From Halothiobacillaceae bacterium (GTDB lineage: Bacteria; Pseudomonadota; Gammaproteobacteria; Halothiobacillales; Halothiobacillaceae): a DNA stretch of 47,488 nt. Positions 1-8,899 of this stretch are shown piece after piece. The notes below the pieces were generated by a model. That model saw only the letters and a program-made list of their open reading frames with translations. It was not told the DNA's origin and ran no database searches. Within the stretch, counting starts at the first letter, position 1. Each line of letters begins with the position of its first letter. The stretch is from assembly GCA_028696185.1 (NCBI GenBank), contig JAQVHL010000016.1:1-47488 (forward strand), given 5' to 3'. The translations under genes and the position numbers were made by a program.

Positions 1-11
1 CACTTCGAACG

Positions 12-252
12 GCCCGCATTGCGCGCGGGCGAGTACCTTTCTTTGCTTGCCCAAAGAAAGGTACCAAAGAAAGGGCACCCCCACGGAGGCGCCCTTCGGG
101 CAAGCCCTGGCCGGGGCCGCTCCGACCTGGCCGTCCCAAATTCGAGCGCCGCACCCGTCAGGGCTTGGGGCATGGATGCCCCAAGGGTGCGAGAACAGGA
201 CGCGCGACGTCCTGTCGCGCTGGGACTGAAAGGGCCATCCATGGCCCTTTCA
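12..252. repeat. Chain of five perfect inverted repeats (hairpin cluster)
   Basis: Five exact inverted repeats follow one another with no convincing gene. They are 12-17/25-30 (6-bp arms), 33-45/52-64 (13-bp arms GTACCTTTCTTTG, 6-nt loop), 164-173/176-185 (10-bp arms CTTGGGGCAT, 2-nt loop), 202-208/214-220 (7-bp arms GCGCGAC) and 227-238/241-252 (12-bp arms TGAAAGGGCCAT, 2-nt loop). A further direct copy of CAAAGAAAG sits at 65-73. An open frame across the region has no recognisable domain and looks like a by-product of the palindromes. From memory, the first hairpin resembles a repeat that gives spurious small proteins in several high-GC proteobacteria. Its role is unknown; it could be a transcript end or a mobile REP-like element. 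Confidence 0.75.
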
Positions 253-280
253 CCCGGTCTCCACGACCCCGTCCATGGCG

Positions 281-354
281 CCTCCAAGGGGGACCTAGGA
301 ACCCTTCATCCGGTGCTGAATTGTCCGCAAAACCTTCGTTTTGTAATCACCCTC
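281..354. repeat. Dispersed repeat, copy A
   Basis: Bases 281-328 match 8149-8195 closely, with a shared core CTTCATCCGG-Y-GCTGAATTGTCCGC. Bases 323-354 are a 32-bp arm that matches 36739-36770 at 30 of 32 positions, as counted by eye. No opposite arm is seen on the left, so this copy is one-sided. The stretch 355-480 holds nothing I recognise and leads into the 3' end of the GGDEF-EAL gene on the minus strand. Confidence 0.7.
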
Positions 355-480
355 GTAGAGGTTCACAGAGAAATTCCCGGCTCGAATTCGATCCAGGGGA
401 AGCCTCAAGCTGAAATTCATATATGAAAACCGGGACAGGCTCTGCGCAGGCAGTTGAAAAACGCTTTACAACCGCCGCTG

Positions 481-2760
481 TCAGGCCGATTCCGCCAGTG
501 CGCCCGGTGGCCAATCCTCCGCCGGGGCGGCAGGGGCCTCGGGAAAACCGGGCAGGCGCTCGAACTCGTCTATAGGCAGCGGACGACTGTAAAGATAGCC
601 CTGGAACAAATGGCAACCATGCTGGCAGAGTAATTCACGCTGGGCCTGCGTTTCCACGCCTTCGGCAATCACCGCCAGCCCAAGCGCCTGCCCCATGGCA
701 ATGATGCTGCGCACGATGGCCTCATCGCTTTCGTCCTCCACCATGTCACGCACGAAGCTCTGGTCAATCTTGAGTTGATCCAATGGCAGGCGGCGCAGGT
801 AGGACAGCGAAGAGTAGCCGGTACCAAAATCATCCATCGAAAAGCCAACGCCCAGGGCCTTGAGGGCTTTCATCTTGCGCACGCTGTCTTCGATATCGAC
901 CAACATGCTGCTTTCCGTGAGTTCGAGCTTCAGCCGGCTGGGAACAACGCCATGACGCGCCATCACACGGCTTACCTGCTCGACGAAATCCGCCTGACTG
1001 AACTGCTTGACGCTGACATTGACTGCCAGGATGAGATGACACAGGGTAGGCATACGCGCCCAGCGGGCCAGCTGATGGCAAGCGGTATCGAGCACCCACG
1101 CCCCGATGGGCAGAATCAGGCCGGTTTCCTCGGCCAGGGGAATGAAACGTGCCGGAGAAACCCACTCCAAACCTGGGCGAAACCAGCGCAGCAAGGCTTC
1201 GGCACTGAGGATATGTCCGCCGGACTCGACCTGTGGCTGATAATACAGGGTGAACTGCCCTCCCAGTCGTACGGCTTCGCGTAGCGCCTCTTCCAGCTCG
1301 AAACGCGCTTCGAGGGCCTGCTGCAAACCCGGCCGGTAAAAGCGGCAACTGTCGCGGGAAAACCCTTTGGCATCATACATGGCGGCATCGGCATGCTTGA
1401 GCAGATCATCGGCGCCATGCTCATCCCCACGAAACAGGGCCACACCCACGCTGGCGGTGATATGACAGGCCTGCTCCTGCAGAAGAAAGGCTTCACGCAG
1501 GGCATCGCGCAACCGTCCGGCCAGGGTTGCGGCGGACAGGGTCGCGCCAACCTCTTCGCGCCCCAGCGCCTCAAGTAAAATCAGAAACTCATCCCCACCA
1601 GGACGCGCCATCATTGCGTCATCCCCCAGTACACGTCGAAGACGACGCGCCACTTCGCAAAGCAGAAGATCGCCCGCCGCATGACCCCGCGTGTCGTTGA
1701 GGACTTTGAAATTATCCAGATCAAGCATCAGCACCGCGCCCCATTGGGCTGCGGCCTCACTGACATCCACCACTTCCTGGAGCTTTGCGATGAACTGGCG
1801 CCGGTTGGGCAGGCCCGTGAGAGGATCGTGGTAGGCCAGCTCGTGAATACGCGCTTCGGCCTGCTTTTTTTCCGTCATGTCCAGCACGATGCCGACATGA
1901 TGTGTCACTCGCCCCTCCCCGTCCATGACCGGGCTCAGACTCAGCCACTGCGGGCAGATCGAACCGTCCTTACGCCGGCTGCAAATCTCGCCCTGCCAAT
2001 GACCGTCCCGCTGAAGATTGCCCCAGAGGGCGTCAAAAACCGCCGAATCATCCTTATCGAACATGAAATCACTCGGCAAACGGCCCAGTACATCGTCTGC
2101 GCCGTATCCGCAAAGCCGGCTGAACGCAGGATTGATTTCAAGGATGCGCCCTTGCGCATCGAGAATCATGACCCCTGAATGACTGCTTTCGAACACACTG
2201 GCCATCAGATTGCGTTCTTCGAACAGTCGATCACACTCACTCATCAGCGTGGCGGCTTCTTTTTCCTGCGCCTGACACTGACGTACCGCTCGCGACAGAT
2301 GAACCATGATCGGCCTGAATATCTGGGTCAAGGGCAGCCGGGTGCGCGGCATGCGCCGAGCCAGCAGCATCACGACACCGAAGGTTCGCAATTCATGCGG
2401 ATCGTGGATGGGAAGACGCAACCAGACACGGTATTCACTGTCCATGGCCGGCAGACAGTTCAGCAACTCCGCTTCATCGAACAGACGTACCGAATCCCCG
2501 GCCAGAAGCGACGAGGGCAAGACCAGCTCACCATCGATCATTTCGATCAGGCGATAGTCGCCAATGGCCGTATAGATGCGTGTACCTACCCACTCTGGCA
2601 GATTGCCTGCGGGCACGTCCAGACAGACGAATCCGGCTGGAAATCCGCCATGCTGCAACAGGCGCTGCAGGGTGTGCGTCAGCAAGGGGCGTAAACGGGA
2701 ATGCGCGCCGATGACCACCGCCAGATCGTACAGGATGGCCAGGACGTTACCTCGACTCAT
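481..2760 (-). CDS. PAS-GGDEF-EAL cyclic-di-GMP enzyme
   Basis: A 759-residue cytoplasmic protein predicted to make and/or break cyclic di-GMP. An N-terminal region (about 1-165) looks like a degenerate sensory domain. A PAS domain follows (about 185-300), then GGDEF (about 305-475) with an intact GGDEF signature at 388-392, then EAL (about 485-735). The EAL half keeps EALLRW at 521-526, NVS at 581-583, DDFGTGYSS from 643 and AEGVE at 699-703, so phosphodiesterase activity is plausible. No RxxD inhibitory site lies upstream of GGDEF. The chosen ATG lies two bases after the stop of the FIST gene (TGAGCATG) and has GGAG about nine bases upstream, so the two are probably co-translated. The upstream FIST protein is a likely input. 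There is no membrane segment. Confidence 0.93.
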   Translation of the reverse strand: MSRGNVLAILYDLAVVIGAHSRLRPLLTHTLQRLLQHGGFPAGFVCLDVPAGNLPEWVGTRIYTAIGDYRLIEMIDGELVLPSSLLAGDSVRLFDEAELLNCLPAMDSEYRVWLRLPIHDPHELRTFGVVMLLARRMPRTRLPLTQIFRPIMVHLSRAVRQCQAQEKEAATLMSECDRLFEERNLMASVFESSHSGVMILDAQGRILEINPAFSRLCGYGADDVLGRLPSDFMFDKDDSAVFDALWGNLQRDGHWQGEICSRRKDGSICPQWLSLSPVMDGEGRVTHHVGIVLDMTEKKQAEARIHELAYHDPLTGLPNRRQFIAKLQEVVDVSEAAAQWGAVLMLDLDNFKVLNDTRGHAAGDLLLCEVARRLRRVLGDDAMMARPGGDEFLILLEALGREEVGATLSAATLAGRLRDALREAFLLQEQACHITASVGVALFRGDEHGADDLLKHADAAMYDAKGFSRDSCRFYRPGLQQALEARFELEEALREAVRLGGQFTLYYQPQVESGGHILSAEALLRWFRPGLEWVSPARFIPLAEETGLILPIGAWVLDTACHQLARWARMPTLCHLILAVNVSVKQFSQADFVEQVSRVMARHGVVPSRLKLELTESSMLVDIEDSVRKMKALKALGVGFSMDDFGTGYSSLSYLRRLPLDQLKIDQSFVRDMVEDESDEAIVRSIIAMGQALGLAVIAEGVETQAQRELLCQHGCHLFQGYLYSRPLPIDEFERLPGFPEAPAAPAEDWPPGALAESA

Positions 2761-2762
2761 GC

Positions 2763-4064
2763 TCAGGTGCTCCGCTGCCAGCACAAGGCCGCCAGCGTGG
2801 CACCATGAAATTGCGGATACCCGCCGCCGGGGCAGCTGCCAATCTCGCCCAGGGAAACGGCCCCGGCCATATGCCTACCGTCGAAACGACCGGCCAGGGT
2901 ACGCAGCTCACGCTGCGCCGCCTCGAATCCCAGTTGAATACGCCGTCCCGCACAGTAGAACAACAAAAGATCATGCACGGCGCCATCGGCCAGTTGAAGC
3001 AATCCATCCATGAGCTGGTGCAACATCTCTCCCCCCCCAATGCTGGGTGGCTCAAGCAGCGTCAACACCGAATCCGGGGGAATCTCCCCGGCACACTGAA
3101 GCTCACCCTCCGAACCCAGCGCAAGCGGAACGCAAACCAGCACCTGATTCTGTCCACGCAAAATCCCCAGTGGATAACGTGGTGCCAGATCACGGAAGTT
3201 TTCCCGCGAGATCGTCACGCCATAATGCGCCAGTACCCATTCACGATACACGTCGAAGGCCGGTCGCCAGTCGATTTGTGCAATGCAGTTCCCCCGTCCG
3301 CTGGTCGCATACACGGTATCCCTCGGCATGCGATAGCCATGCTCCAGTACAACCCCCCGATGCGGATTGAGCAGAAGCACCAGGACGCCTTGCTCCACGA
3401 CACGCTCCCCGTCGAACAGGCAGGGCATGGGACGAAACGACTCGCTTCCCGCATTCACACCGGCATAGTGCACCCGATTGGCCAGCTGCAGATAAAGCTG
3501 ATCGAGCACTTGGCCGATGTGCGGCAAGGCCGCGTCGAAAAAGAGAAACAGGGTCGAATCCCCGCCCTCCTGCCAGCCCGCCCCCATCTGTGCGCGGATA
3601 CCGTTGGCGATGCGATCAATCGCCCGCTCGATACCGGCCTCATCGCGAGGCAGGGGCGCATGCAGGGCGGCGTAGGGCATCTGCTTGAAGCACAAAAGCC
3701 AGACCCCTCCGGAATGCAAGAAGCCTTCCCGCACCAATTGAGGAAAGATCCCCCCGACCACCGGCACCCGTCGATGGCGGCAGACCGCCTGCAAGGCAGG
3801 CAAGGCATCGCGGTGCGCTTCGGCAAGCAGCATGCAGACGCCCATTTTCGGGAACAGGTTCTGCCACTGTCCAAGCACCGCATCCATCGCGCGAGGGTCT
3901 GGCTTGGGCAGGTAATGCATCAGATCGGCCTGGCGCAGGGCATTTTGTTGCGTCTGCTGCAAACGGTTTTCTGCCTCCACATCCGGCGCGATACGCACGC
4001 CGCCGTACAGGCTCGACCGATCAAAGGAAGAAGGGGATACAAAAACGGGGGTATCGAACAGCAT
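2763..4064 (-). CDS. FIST-domain sensory protein (possible NosP-like)
   Basis: About 433 residues with a FIST_N-like N-terminal half and a FIST_C-like C-terminal part. The C-terminal segment AFDVYREWV followed by FRDLAPRYPLGI is typical of FIST_C. FIST proteins are cytoplasmic sensors; one branch (NosP) binds haem and nitric oxide and is encoded beside a histidine kinase or a c-di-GMP enzyme. The next gene downstream is a GGDEF-EAL enzyme only two bases away, which fits that arrangement. Haem binding cannot be judged by eye. The start is ATG at 4064 with GGAG eight bases upstream; a longer version from 4118 is possible but lacks a ribosome site. About 150 bp separate it from cheD, so it may have its own promoter. 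Confidence 0.85.
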   Translation of the reverse strand: MLFDTPVFVSPSSFDRSSLYGGVRIAPDVEAENRLQQTQQNALRQADLMHYLPKPDPRAMDAVLGQWQNLFPKMGVCMLLAEAHRDALPALQAVCRHRRVPVVGGIFPQLVREGFLHSGGVWLLCFKQMPYAALHAPLPRDEAGIERAIDRIANGIRAQMGAGWQEGGDSTLFLFFDAALPHIGQVLDQLYLQLANRVHYAGVNAGSESFRPMPCLFDGERVVEQGVLVLLLNPHRGVVLEHGYRMPRDTVYATSGRGNCIAQIDWRPAFDVYREWVLAHYGVTISRENFRDLAPRYPLGILRGQNQVLVCVPLALGSEGELQCAGEIPPDSVLTLLEPPSIGGGEMLHQLMDGLLQLADGAVHDLLLFYCAGRRIQLGFEAAQRELRTLAGRFDGRHMAGAVSLGEIGSCPGGGYPQFHGATLAALCWQRST

Positions 4065-4215
4065 TTTCTTCGCTCCAACGGATAATTTCCCCCAACAGGG
4101 AGAGGGCGTTGTAAACACAAGACAGGAGGCGTGGTCGACCTGGAAAAGCCAACGGTCGCAGAGATCCGGCTCACCTTAAGCACAATGCTCCGACACGCGC
4201 TCAGGCAAGGGCAGT

Positions 4216-4806
4216 TCAGGCGCACTGGGGACAAGGCAACAGAGGACCTCCCAGAGCGGTGGCTTCCCTTTTTTTCAGAGGGGTATGGCGCAACCAGACG
4301 GCGCCGGTCTGTACATCGAACACCACTTGACGATGGCCGCTTCCGCCCAGATGTCCCGGCTGCATTTGCATGCCGTATTCACGAACCAGACGCTGACCCA
4401 CTTCGACATTGCGCAAGGGGACGGCCTGTTCGTCCGAACCGGCACGCCCCTGAGTGGGCGCAAACATATGCCCGCCACCGAACAGACGCGCCACCAATTC
4501 CTGCACCGGACAGCCGTAGTGCGAGAACGCTTCGATCAGCACCTGCATGGCATCCTCCGCATAACGGGGATTTCGCGCCGTCGGCCGATTCTGGCGGCCG
4601 GCCAGCAAGTAATGACACATCCCACCGACACGCTGGCCCGGATGCCAAAGCGTCACCGCGACACAAGAACCCAGCAGGGTGCGAATCCGGTAGGCTCCCC
4701 GGCCAACCCAGGTTTGCCCTGGCAAGAGGTAGACCTCCTGCCCTGTCGATGCATCGAGCGCTTCATGCTCGCCCCAGAGTAAGCGGGAACCGTTTCCGAT
4801 CGTCAT
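4216..4806 (-). CDS. cheD: Chemoreceptor glutamine deamidase CheD
   Basis: About 196 residues. CheD deamidates specific glutamines on chemoreceptors, and in some species also controls CheC or the receptor state. The catalytic block TLLGSCVAVTLWHP lies at 43-56 with the probable nucleophile Cys48, followed by GGMCHYLL with His65. The 17-residue Cys-His spacing is the one known for the family. A second conserved block, ARLFGGGHMF, follows. The start is ATG at 4806 with AAGGAG eight bases upstream. It follows a chemoreceptor gene by 47 bp on the same strand, and that receptor is an obvious candidate substrate. No cheA, cheW, cheR, cheB or cheY is present in the window, so the partner kinase is encoded elsewhere. 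The C-terminus carries an unusual CPQC. Confidence 0.95.
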   Translation of the reverse strand: MTIGNGSRLLWGEHEALDASTGQEVYLLPGQTWVGRGAYRIRTLLGSCVAVTLWHPGQRVGGMCHYLLAGRQNRPTARNPRYAEDAMQVLIEAFSHYGCPVQELVARLFGGGHMFAPTQGRAGSDEQAVPLRNVEVGQRLVREYGMQMQPGHLGGSGHRQVVFDVQTGAVWLRHTPLKKREATALGGPLLPCPQCA

Positions 4807-4853
4807 TTTGCATCTCCTTTTCCCGCCTGCCAGGCAAGAAATTCCATGATTTT

Positions 4854-6479
4854 TCAAACCCGTGCGTAACTCATTTCCCCCAGGGGCGCATCGCCCGCCT
4901 CCTGCTCATCCACCGCCCTCGACAGGCCGACAACCTTGCGCAGTTCGGGCTTCTCCTGGGCGAGCACGGATTCTTCATCCATCTCATTCGTGCGGAACCA
5001 AGCGATGATTCCTTGCAATTGGTCGGCCTGGCCGTTCATTTCCTCAGCGGTGGCCGCAAGCTCTTCGGAGGCGGACGCATTCTGTTGCGTCACCTGGCTG
5101 AGCTGCGTCATGGCTTCACTGATCTGACTGGCGCCGGTGGACTGTTCCTGTGAAGCGGACGCTATTTCCCTCACCAGTTCGGAGGTTTTCTGGATGGAAG
5201 GCACCATTTGTTCGAGCAACTGACCGGCTTTTTCCGCCAGCGTCACGGAACTGCTGGCCACTTCACCGATTTCCTTCGCGGCAATCTGGGAACGTTCGGC
5301 CAGCTTGCGCACCTCGGTGGCCACGACGGCAAAGCCCTTGCCGTGCTCTCCGGCACGGGCCGCCTCGATGGCGGCATTCAGGGCCAGAAGATTGGTCTGA
5401 TAGGCAATTTCATCAATGATGCTGATCTTCGCCGCAATGCTCTTCATCGCGTCCACCATCTGGTGCGCGGCCACTCCGCCGTCCTGCGCTTCGTGCGCCG
5501 CCTGGGTCGAAATGGTGTCGGTGCGGTGGGCATTGTCCGCGTTCTGGCTGATCGATGCGGAGATCTGCTCGGCGGCGGCTGAGGTTTCCTCTACGCTTGC
5601 CGCCTGTTCGGTCGCGCTTTGACTGATGGCCTGAGCAGTAGCGGTAATTTCACCCGACGCATTGGTCAAGGAATCGGCCGACTGCCGCACTTCGCGAATG
5701 GTGTTGGTCAAACGCTCGACCATGATTTGCATGGCGCGCAGCAACTGAGCGGTTTCATCGACGCCCCGCACATGAATGCGAGTGCGCAGATCGCCCTGTG
5801 CCAACCGGTTGGCGATGTCTACCGCCTGATGGATGGGGCGGGTAATACCCCGTGTCACCACCACGCCAAGCAGGATGGCCAGCGCGACGCCAACAAGCAT
5901 CGCAAACATGACTGTCCCTTGAATCTGCCTGGCATGCTGGGCCGCCTCGCTCAGGATCTGCGCACGCTCGGCATCCAGCACCTGGCGCATACCGGCAAAC
6001 AACTCACGCATCTGTCCCAGATACCGCAAGGTATCCTCACGATAGACGGCTCGTGCGGCGGCTTCATCGCCACGCTTCAATAATTCAATGATACGTCCAG
6101 CTGTTTCGTGCAAGGCATCGTGAGGAGCGTCCATGGCATCGAACAAGCGGCGAAACTCCGGGCTCGCCTGCCGATAAGCGTCCGAGGCCGCAAATTGATG
6201 CAACCACTCACCGAATTTGCACTTGGCTGGATTGAGCTCGCCCTGGAATGGCTCGTTGAGCAACAGGGTGTTGGCCAGGCTATTGACCCAGGCCATGTGT
6301 CCCATTTCCCGCTGCAACTGCTCGATGGCCTCATCGGCGCGTTGATTGGCGGCAGCTGCATTGGCATTGACTTGGCTCAGGGCCGTGTAGGCCAGACTCC
6401 CCGCCACCAGCAGCACCAGCACGATCAGTGAAAAAGCCAAACTGAGTTTTCGACCGATGGTCATTCCTGAAACGTGCAT
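4854..6479 (-). CDS. Methyl-accepting chemotaxis protein with CZB-like periplasmic domain
   Basis: A 541-residue chemoreceptor. TM1 spans about 12-34 and TM2 about 189-209, with a HAMP linker after it and then the coiled-coil signalling domain with the hairpin tip around the [20 protein letters not shown] block. The loop between the membrane segments is predicted periplasmic. It contains H61xxW64, C87xFGxW92 and H120xxxH124, which resembles the His-Cys-His-His zinc site of CZB domains; zinc or metal sensing is therefore an inference. There is no C-terminal CheR-docking pentapeptide. The start is ATG at 6479 with AAGGAG nine bases upstream, preferred over the longer 6545 start. Upstream is another receptor-like gene on the same strand, and cheD is downstream. 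Confidence 0.95.
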   Translation of the reverse strand: MHVSGMTIGRKLSLAFSLIVLVLLVAGSLAYTALSQVNANAAAANQRADEAIEQLQREMGHMAWVNSLANTLLLNEPFQGELNPAKCKFGEWLHQFAASDAYRQASPEFRRLFDAMDAPHDALHETAGRIIELLKRGDEAAARAVYREDTLRYLGQMRELFAGMRQVLDAERAQILSEAAQHARQIQGTVMFAMLVGVALAILLGVVVTRGITRPIHQAVDIANRLAQGDLRTRIHVRGVDETAQLLRAMQIMVERLTNTIREVRQSADSLTNASGEITATAQAISQSATEQAASVEETSAAAEQISASISQNADNAHRTDTISTQAAHEAQDGGVAAHQMVDAMKSIAAKISIIDEIAYQTNLLALNAAIEAARAGEHGKGFAVVATEVRKLAERSQIAAKEIGEVASSSVTLAEKAGQLLEQMVPSIQKTSELVREIASASQEQSTGASQISEAMTQLSQVTQQNASASEELAATAEEMNGQADQLQGIIAWFRTNEMDEESVLAQEKPELRKVVGLSRAVDEQEAGDAPLGEMSYARV

Positions 6480-6614
6480 GGTCTGTTCTCCTTTGTCTGA
6501 GATGACCGGGTATTGCTCTGGAAGGAACGCCTGCCCAGAGTGCAACTTTTACTTTTGCATCCGAAAATTAACTCACATGAAGTCCGGTGAACGTCGCAGG
6601 CGGACAGGCCGCGA

Positions 6615-7784
6615 CTAGAAAAACGTGATGTCACCCGGAGCGCTCGGCGCAAGCTGCGGCTCACCCCCACGGCCCGAATGGTTCTGATGCTGTTCGGGCG
6701 TGGTGTAACGTGCCTTGAGCTCTTCAAGCCAGCGCTGTGTGTCGGCACGCTCCACGCCGGAATCCAAGCGTTGCGCCAGCGCTCCCATGTCCTGCTCGAC
6801 ATGCGTAAGGATTTGCGAGACGCGATCCTGAAACTGCAAGGAAACGAGAATGCCGGAAATCTCTCCGTGGACACCGTCGCTTTCCTCGCGCAGCAGGCGT
6901 GCGGAATCTTCCAGCCCTTCCGCCACTGCGTGATAACGCTCCAGCACACGACGTATGGTTTGCTCGGCCTGGGTGACCATGGCCTCATCCTCAACGGCAT
7001 ACGCCTCGGCCGCATGACGGGTCGCGTGGATCACGGCATTGATCGCCTCCACCTTGGCCGTAATGCGCCGCCCGGCATCGCCAGACTTGCTGGAAAGATT
7101 GCGCACCTCACCGGAGACCACGGCAAAACCACGCCCGTGATCACCGGCACGCGCCGCTTCAATGGCCGCATTCAGGGCCAGCAGGTTGGTCTGCGTGGCG
7201 AGGCTGGAAACCGTATCCGCCATCGCCTTCATTTCCTGCGTGTAATTGCTCAACTCCACGATGCGCGCAAGCATTTCCCGCTTGGCATCCAGCGCGCCCT
7301 GCATCCCTGTCAACACGCTGTTCAGCTCATCACGGCACACATGAAGGGTCTGCACGACGGATGCCGCCTCGCCGGAATCGGTCGACTGAGCCAGAGCCTC
7401 CTCCAGACGGGTGTTGATGTCGGTAAAACGCATCACCAGCTCGCCTATCGACTCCTCGGTCAAGGAACGCCCCGTAGCGACATGACGCTGCCACAGAGGT
7501 ACCACGTTGCGCGTGAGATCGAGCAGGCTGTCTCCGGCACACGGGGCAGATGCCGCCGAACCACGGATCGTCTCCACGGTCCGCTGCCACAGCTGGAATT
7601 CGCGATGCAGGGTTTGATGACTGAGCCAGCTGGCGGCAACCCCAACCAGCATCAGCAAGGCGGCATTGAGCCAGACCAGGGGCCCCTGACCGGGGATGAG
7701 CACAAGAATGCCACCACAGGCGGCGATGAGTACCGGTAGCCAAGGCAACCAGTGGAGAACGGGAATTCGCGCCGACTCGTTCAT
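6615..7784 (-). CDS. Short membrane-anchored chemoreceptor-like protein with CheZ-like motif
   Basis: About 389 residues. Two hydrophobic segments at about 13-31 and 36-54 are joined by a very short loop, so there is essentially no periplasmic sensor. A long helical region leads to the receptor tip ([18 protein letters not shown], about 198-215). After the tip, at 314-330, lies [17 protein letters not shown]. Its D320 and Q324 are spaced as in the CheZ phosphatase motif (FQDxxxQ). A real phosphatase role is an inference. The tail ends DITFF. The start is ATG at 7784 with AAGGAGG seven bases upstream. It precedes the next receptor gene by about 135 bp. It probably senses an internal or membrane state through the common chemotaxis array. 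Confidence 0.88.
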   Translation of the reverse strand: MNESARIPVLHWLPWLPVLIAACGGILVLIPGQGPLVWLNAALLMLVGVAASWLSHQTLHREFQLWQRTVETIRGSAASAPCAGDSLLDLTRNVVPLWQRHVATGRSLTEESIGELVMRFTDINTRLEEALAQSTDSGEAASVVQTLHVCRDELNSVLTGMQGALDAKREMLARIVELSNYTQEMKAMADTVSSLATQTNLLALNAAIEAARAGDHGRGFAVVSGEVRNLSSKSGDAGRRITAKVEAINAVIHATRHAAEAYAVEDEAMVTQAEQTIRRVLERYHAVAEGLEDSARLLREESDGVHGEISGILVSLQFQDRVSQILTHVEQDMGALAQRLDSGVERADTQRWLEELKARYTTPEQHQNHSGRGGEPQLAPSAPGDITFF

Positions 7785-8105
7785 CGTAGTCCTCCTTGAT
7801 GCCATTCCCGTACACTCTGGACGAGAGGCATCGATACCTTGCGCGACGCCAGAGCCCTTGCCCTATCGGAAGAGCGCGCTTGCCAAGCCCGTCAGACTGT
7901 AGAGCGTGGGCGAGGGCGTCAGACACAGACAGTCTCCAACACGAACATGACCGATGGGTGAAGCCCGTGAGGCAATCTCATACGGTCCGTAGGAAGTCTG
8001 GTATCCAGAGGTGTTTTTTCCTATCGGGAAACCCCCAACAGGCAGGTAAGCGGCAATGCAATCAGGCGTAAGGATATCCCTACCGTTCGCGGATTTTCCC
8101 CAAGA

Positions 8106-8222
8106 CCTTGAGAGTGTTTACAAAAACAAGGTTTGTTGGACACTATAGCCTCCAAGGGGATATGAGAATCCTTCATCCGGCGCTGAATTGTCCGCCAAAG
8201 CTTCGTTTGTTCCCCCAAGGTC
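8106..8222. repeat. Dispersed repeat, copy B (two-armed), in 467-bp intergenic region
   Basis: The intergenic region 7785-8251 has no gene I can support. Its 3' half holds an imperfect inverted repeat. The left arm (8110-8141), read on the minus strand, matches 36739-36770 at 27 of 32 positions. The right arm starts GTCCGC at 8190 and matches the arm of copy A at 17 of its first 19 bases. The middle (8149-8195) matches 281-328. This looks like a small non-coding element with terminal inverted repeats, as in a MITE. Bases 7785-8105 hold only the upstream region of the short receptor gene; no clear sigma-70 or sigma-28 promoter was found there. Confidence 0.65.
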
Positions 8223-8251
8223 AGCAGAAAAACACCCCGTCCGGAGCGGGG

Positions 8252-8899
8252 TCAGGTCGAGACGTCCTTGTCGATCACCCCATAGCGGATGGCACAGCGC
8301 ACCAGCTCGCTCATTGAGGCCAGACCCAATTTTTTCGTCAAACGATGCTTGTGCGTACTGACGGTCTTGGCCGACAGATGCAGGGCATCGGCCACACCGT
8401 TGATGGACTGTCCACGCGCAAGGCGCAGAAACACTTCGAACTCACGATCCGTCAACAAACTCCGCGGATGACTCTCCTCCATGGAGGTCGTGGAAAACAG
8501 CAAACGCGCCGCAAGACGGGGTTCTATGGCATGCCCGCCTGCCGCTACGTGCATGACGCCTGCCAGAATGGCTTCCGGTTCACTGTCCTTGGTCAGATAA
8601 CCGGCGGCGCCGGCCTTGATCGCACGGGAAGCAACCTGCGGCTCGTCATGCACGGAAAACACCAGCACGCGCAGACGCGGCGCTTCGTCGTGCAGACGGC
8701 GAATCAGCTCCACACCGCAAGGCCCCGGCATATTCATGTCCATCATCAGCACGTCGCTATCGCCACGCCGCGCCAGCTCGATTGCTTCCCAGCCGTTTTT
8801 CGCTTCCCCCGTGACGACGATGTCCGGCGCCAGCGCAAGAATGCGGCTGATCCCCTCCCGCACCACGGCATGATCGTCAGCAACAATAATCCTTACCAT
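8252..8899 (-). CDS. NarL/FixJ-type response regulator
   Basis: A 215-residue two-component transcription regulator. The receiver domain (about 1-120) has the acidic pair D8-D9, the phospho-acceptor D54 within VLMMDMNMPG, and a conserved lysine in GYLTKDS. A LuxR-type helix-turn-helix follows (about 145-205), with LTDREFEVFLRLARG and LSAKTVSTHKHRLTKKLG. The start at 8899 lies inside the 3' end of the kinase gene (23-bp overlap), which shows they are translated together. The longer frame running further upstream is not used, because the receiver begins exactly at this ATG. Target genes are unknown. The nearby chemoreceptors are candidates only by position. Confidence 0.95.
   Translation of the reverse strand: MVRIIVADDHAVVREGISRILALAPDIVVTGEAKNGWEAIELARRGDSDVLMMDMNMPGPCGVELIRRLHDEAPRLRVLVFSVHDEPQVASRAIKAGAAGYLTKDSEPEAILAGVMHVAAGGHAIEPRLAARLLFSTTSMEESHPRSLLTDREFEVFLRLARGQSINGVADALHLSAKTVSTHKHRLTKKLGLASMSELVRCAIRYGVIDKDVST

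Noticed and set aside
19-426. Open frame of 135 codons at the left edge
   Set aside because: It runs through the hairpin cluster and the repeat, has no domain, and other frames here are open too; it is more likely an artefact of palindromic GC-rich DNA.
7785-8105. Sigma-28 (flagellar) promoter for the receptor genes
   Set aside because: CTATCGGA-like stretches occur on the needed strand, but no TAAA at the right distance was found.
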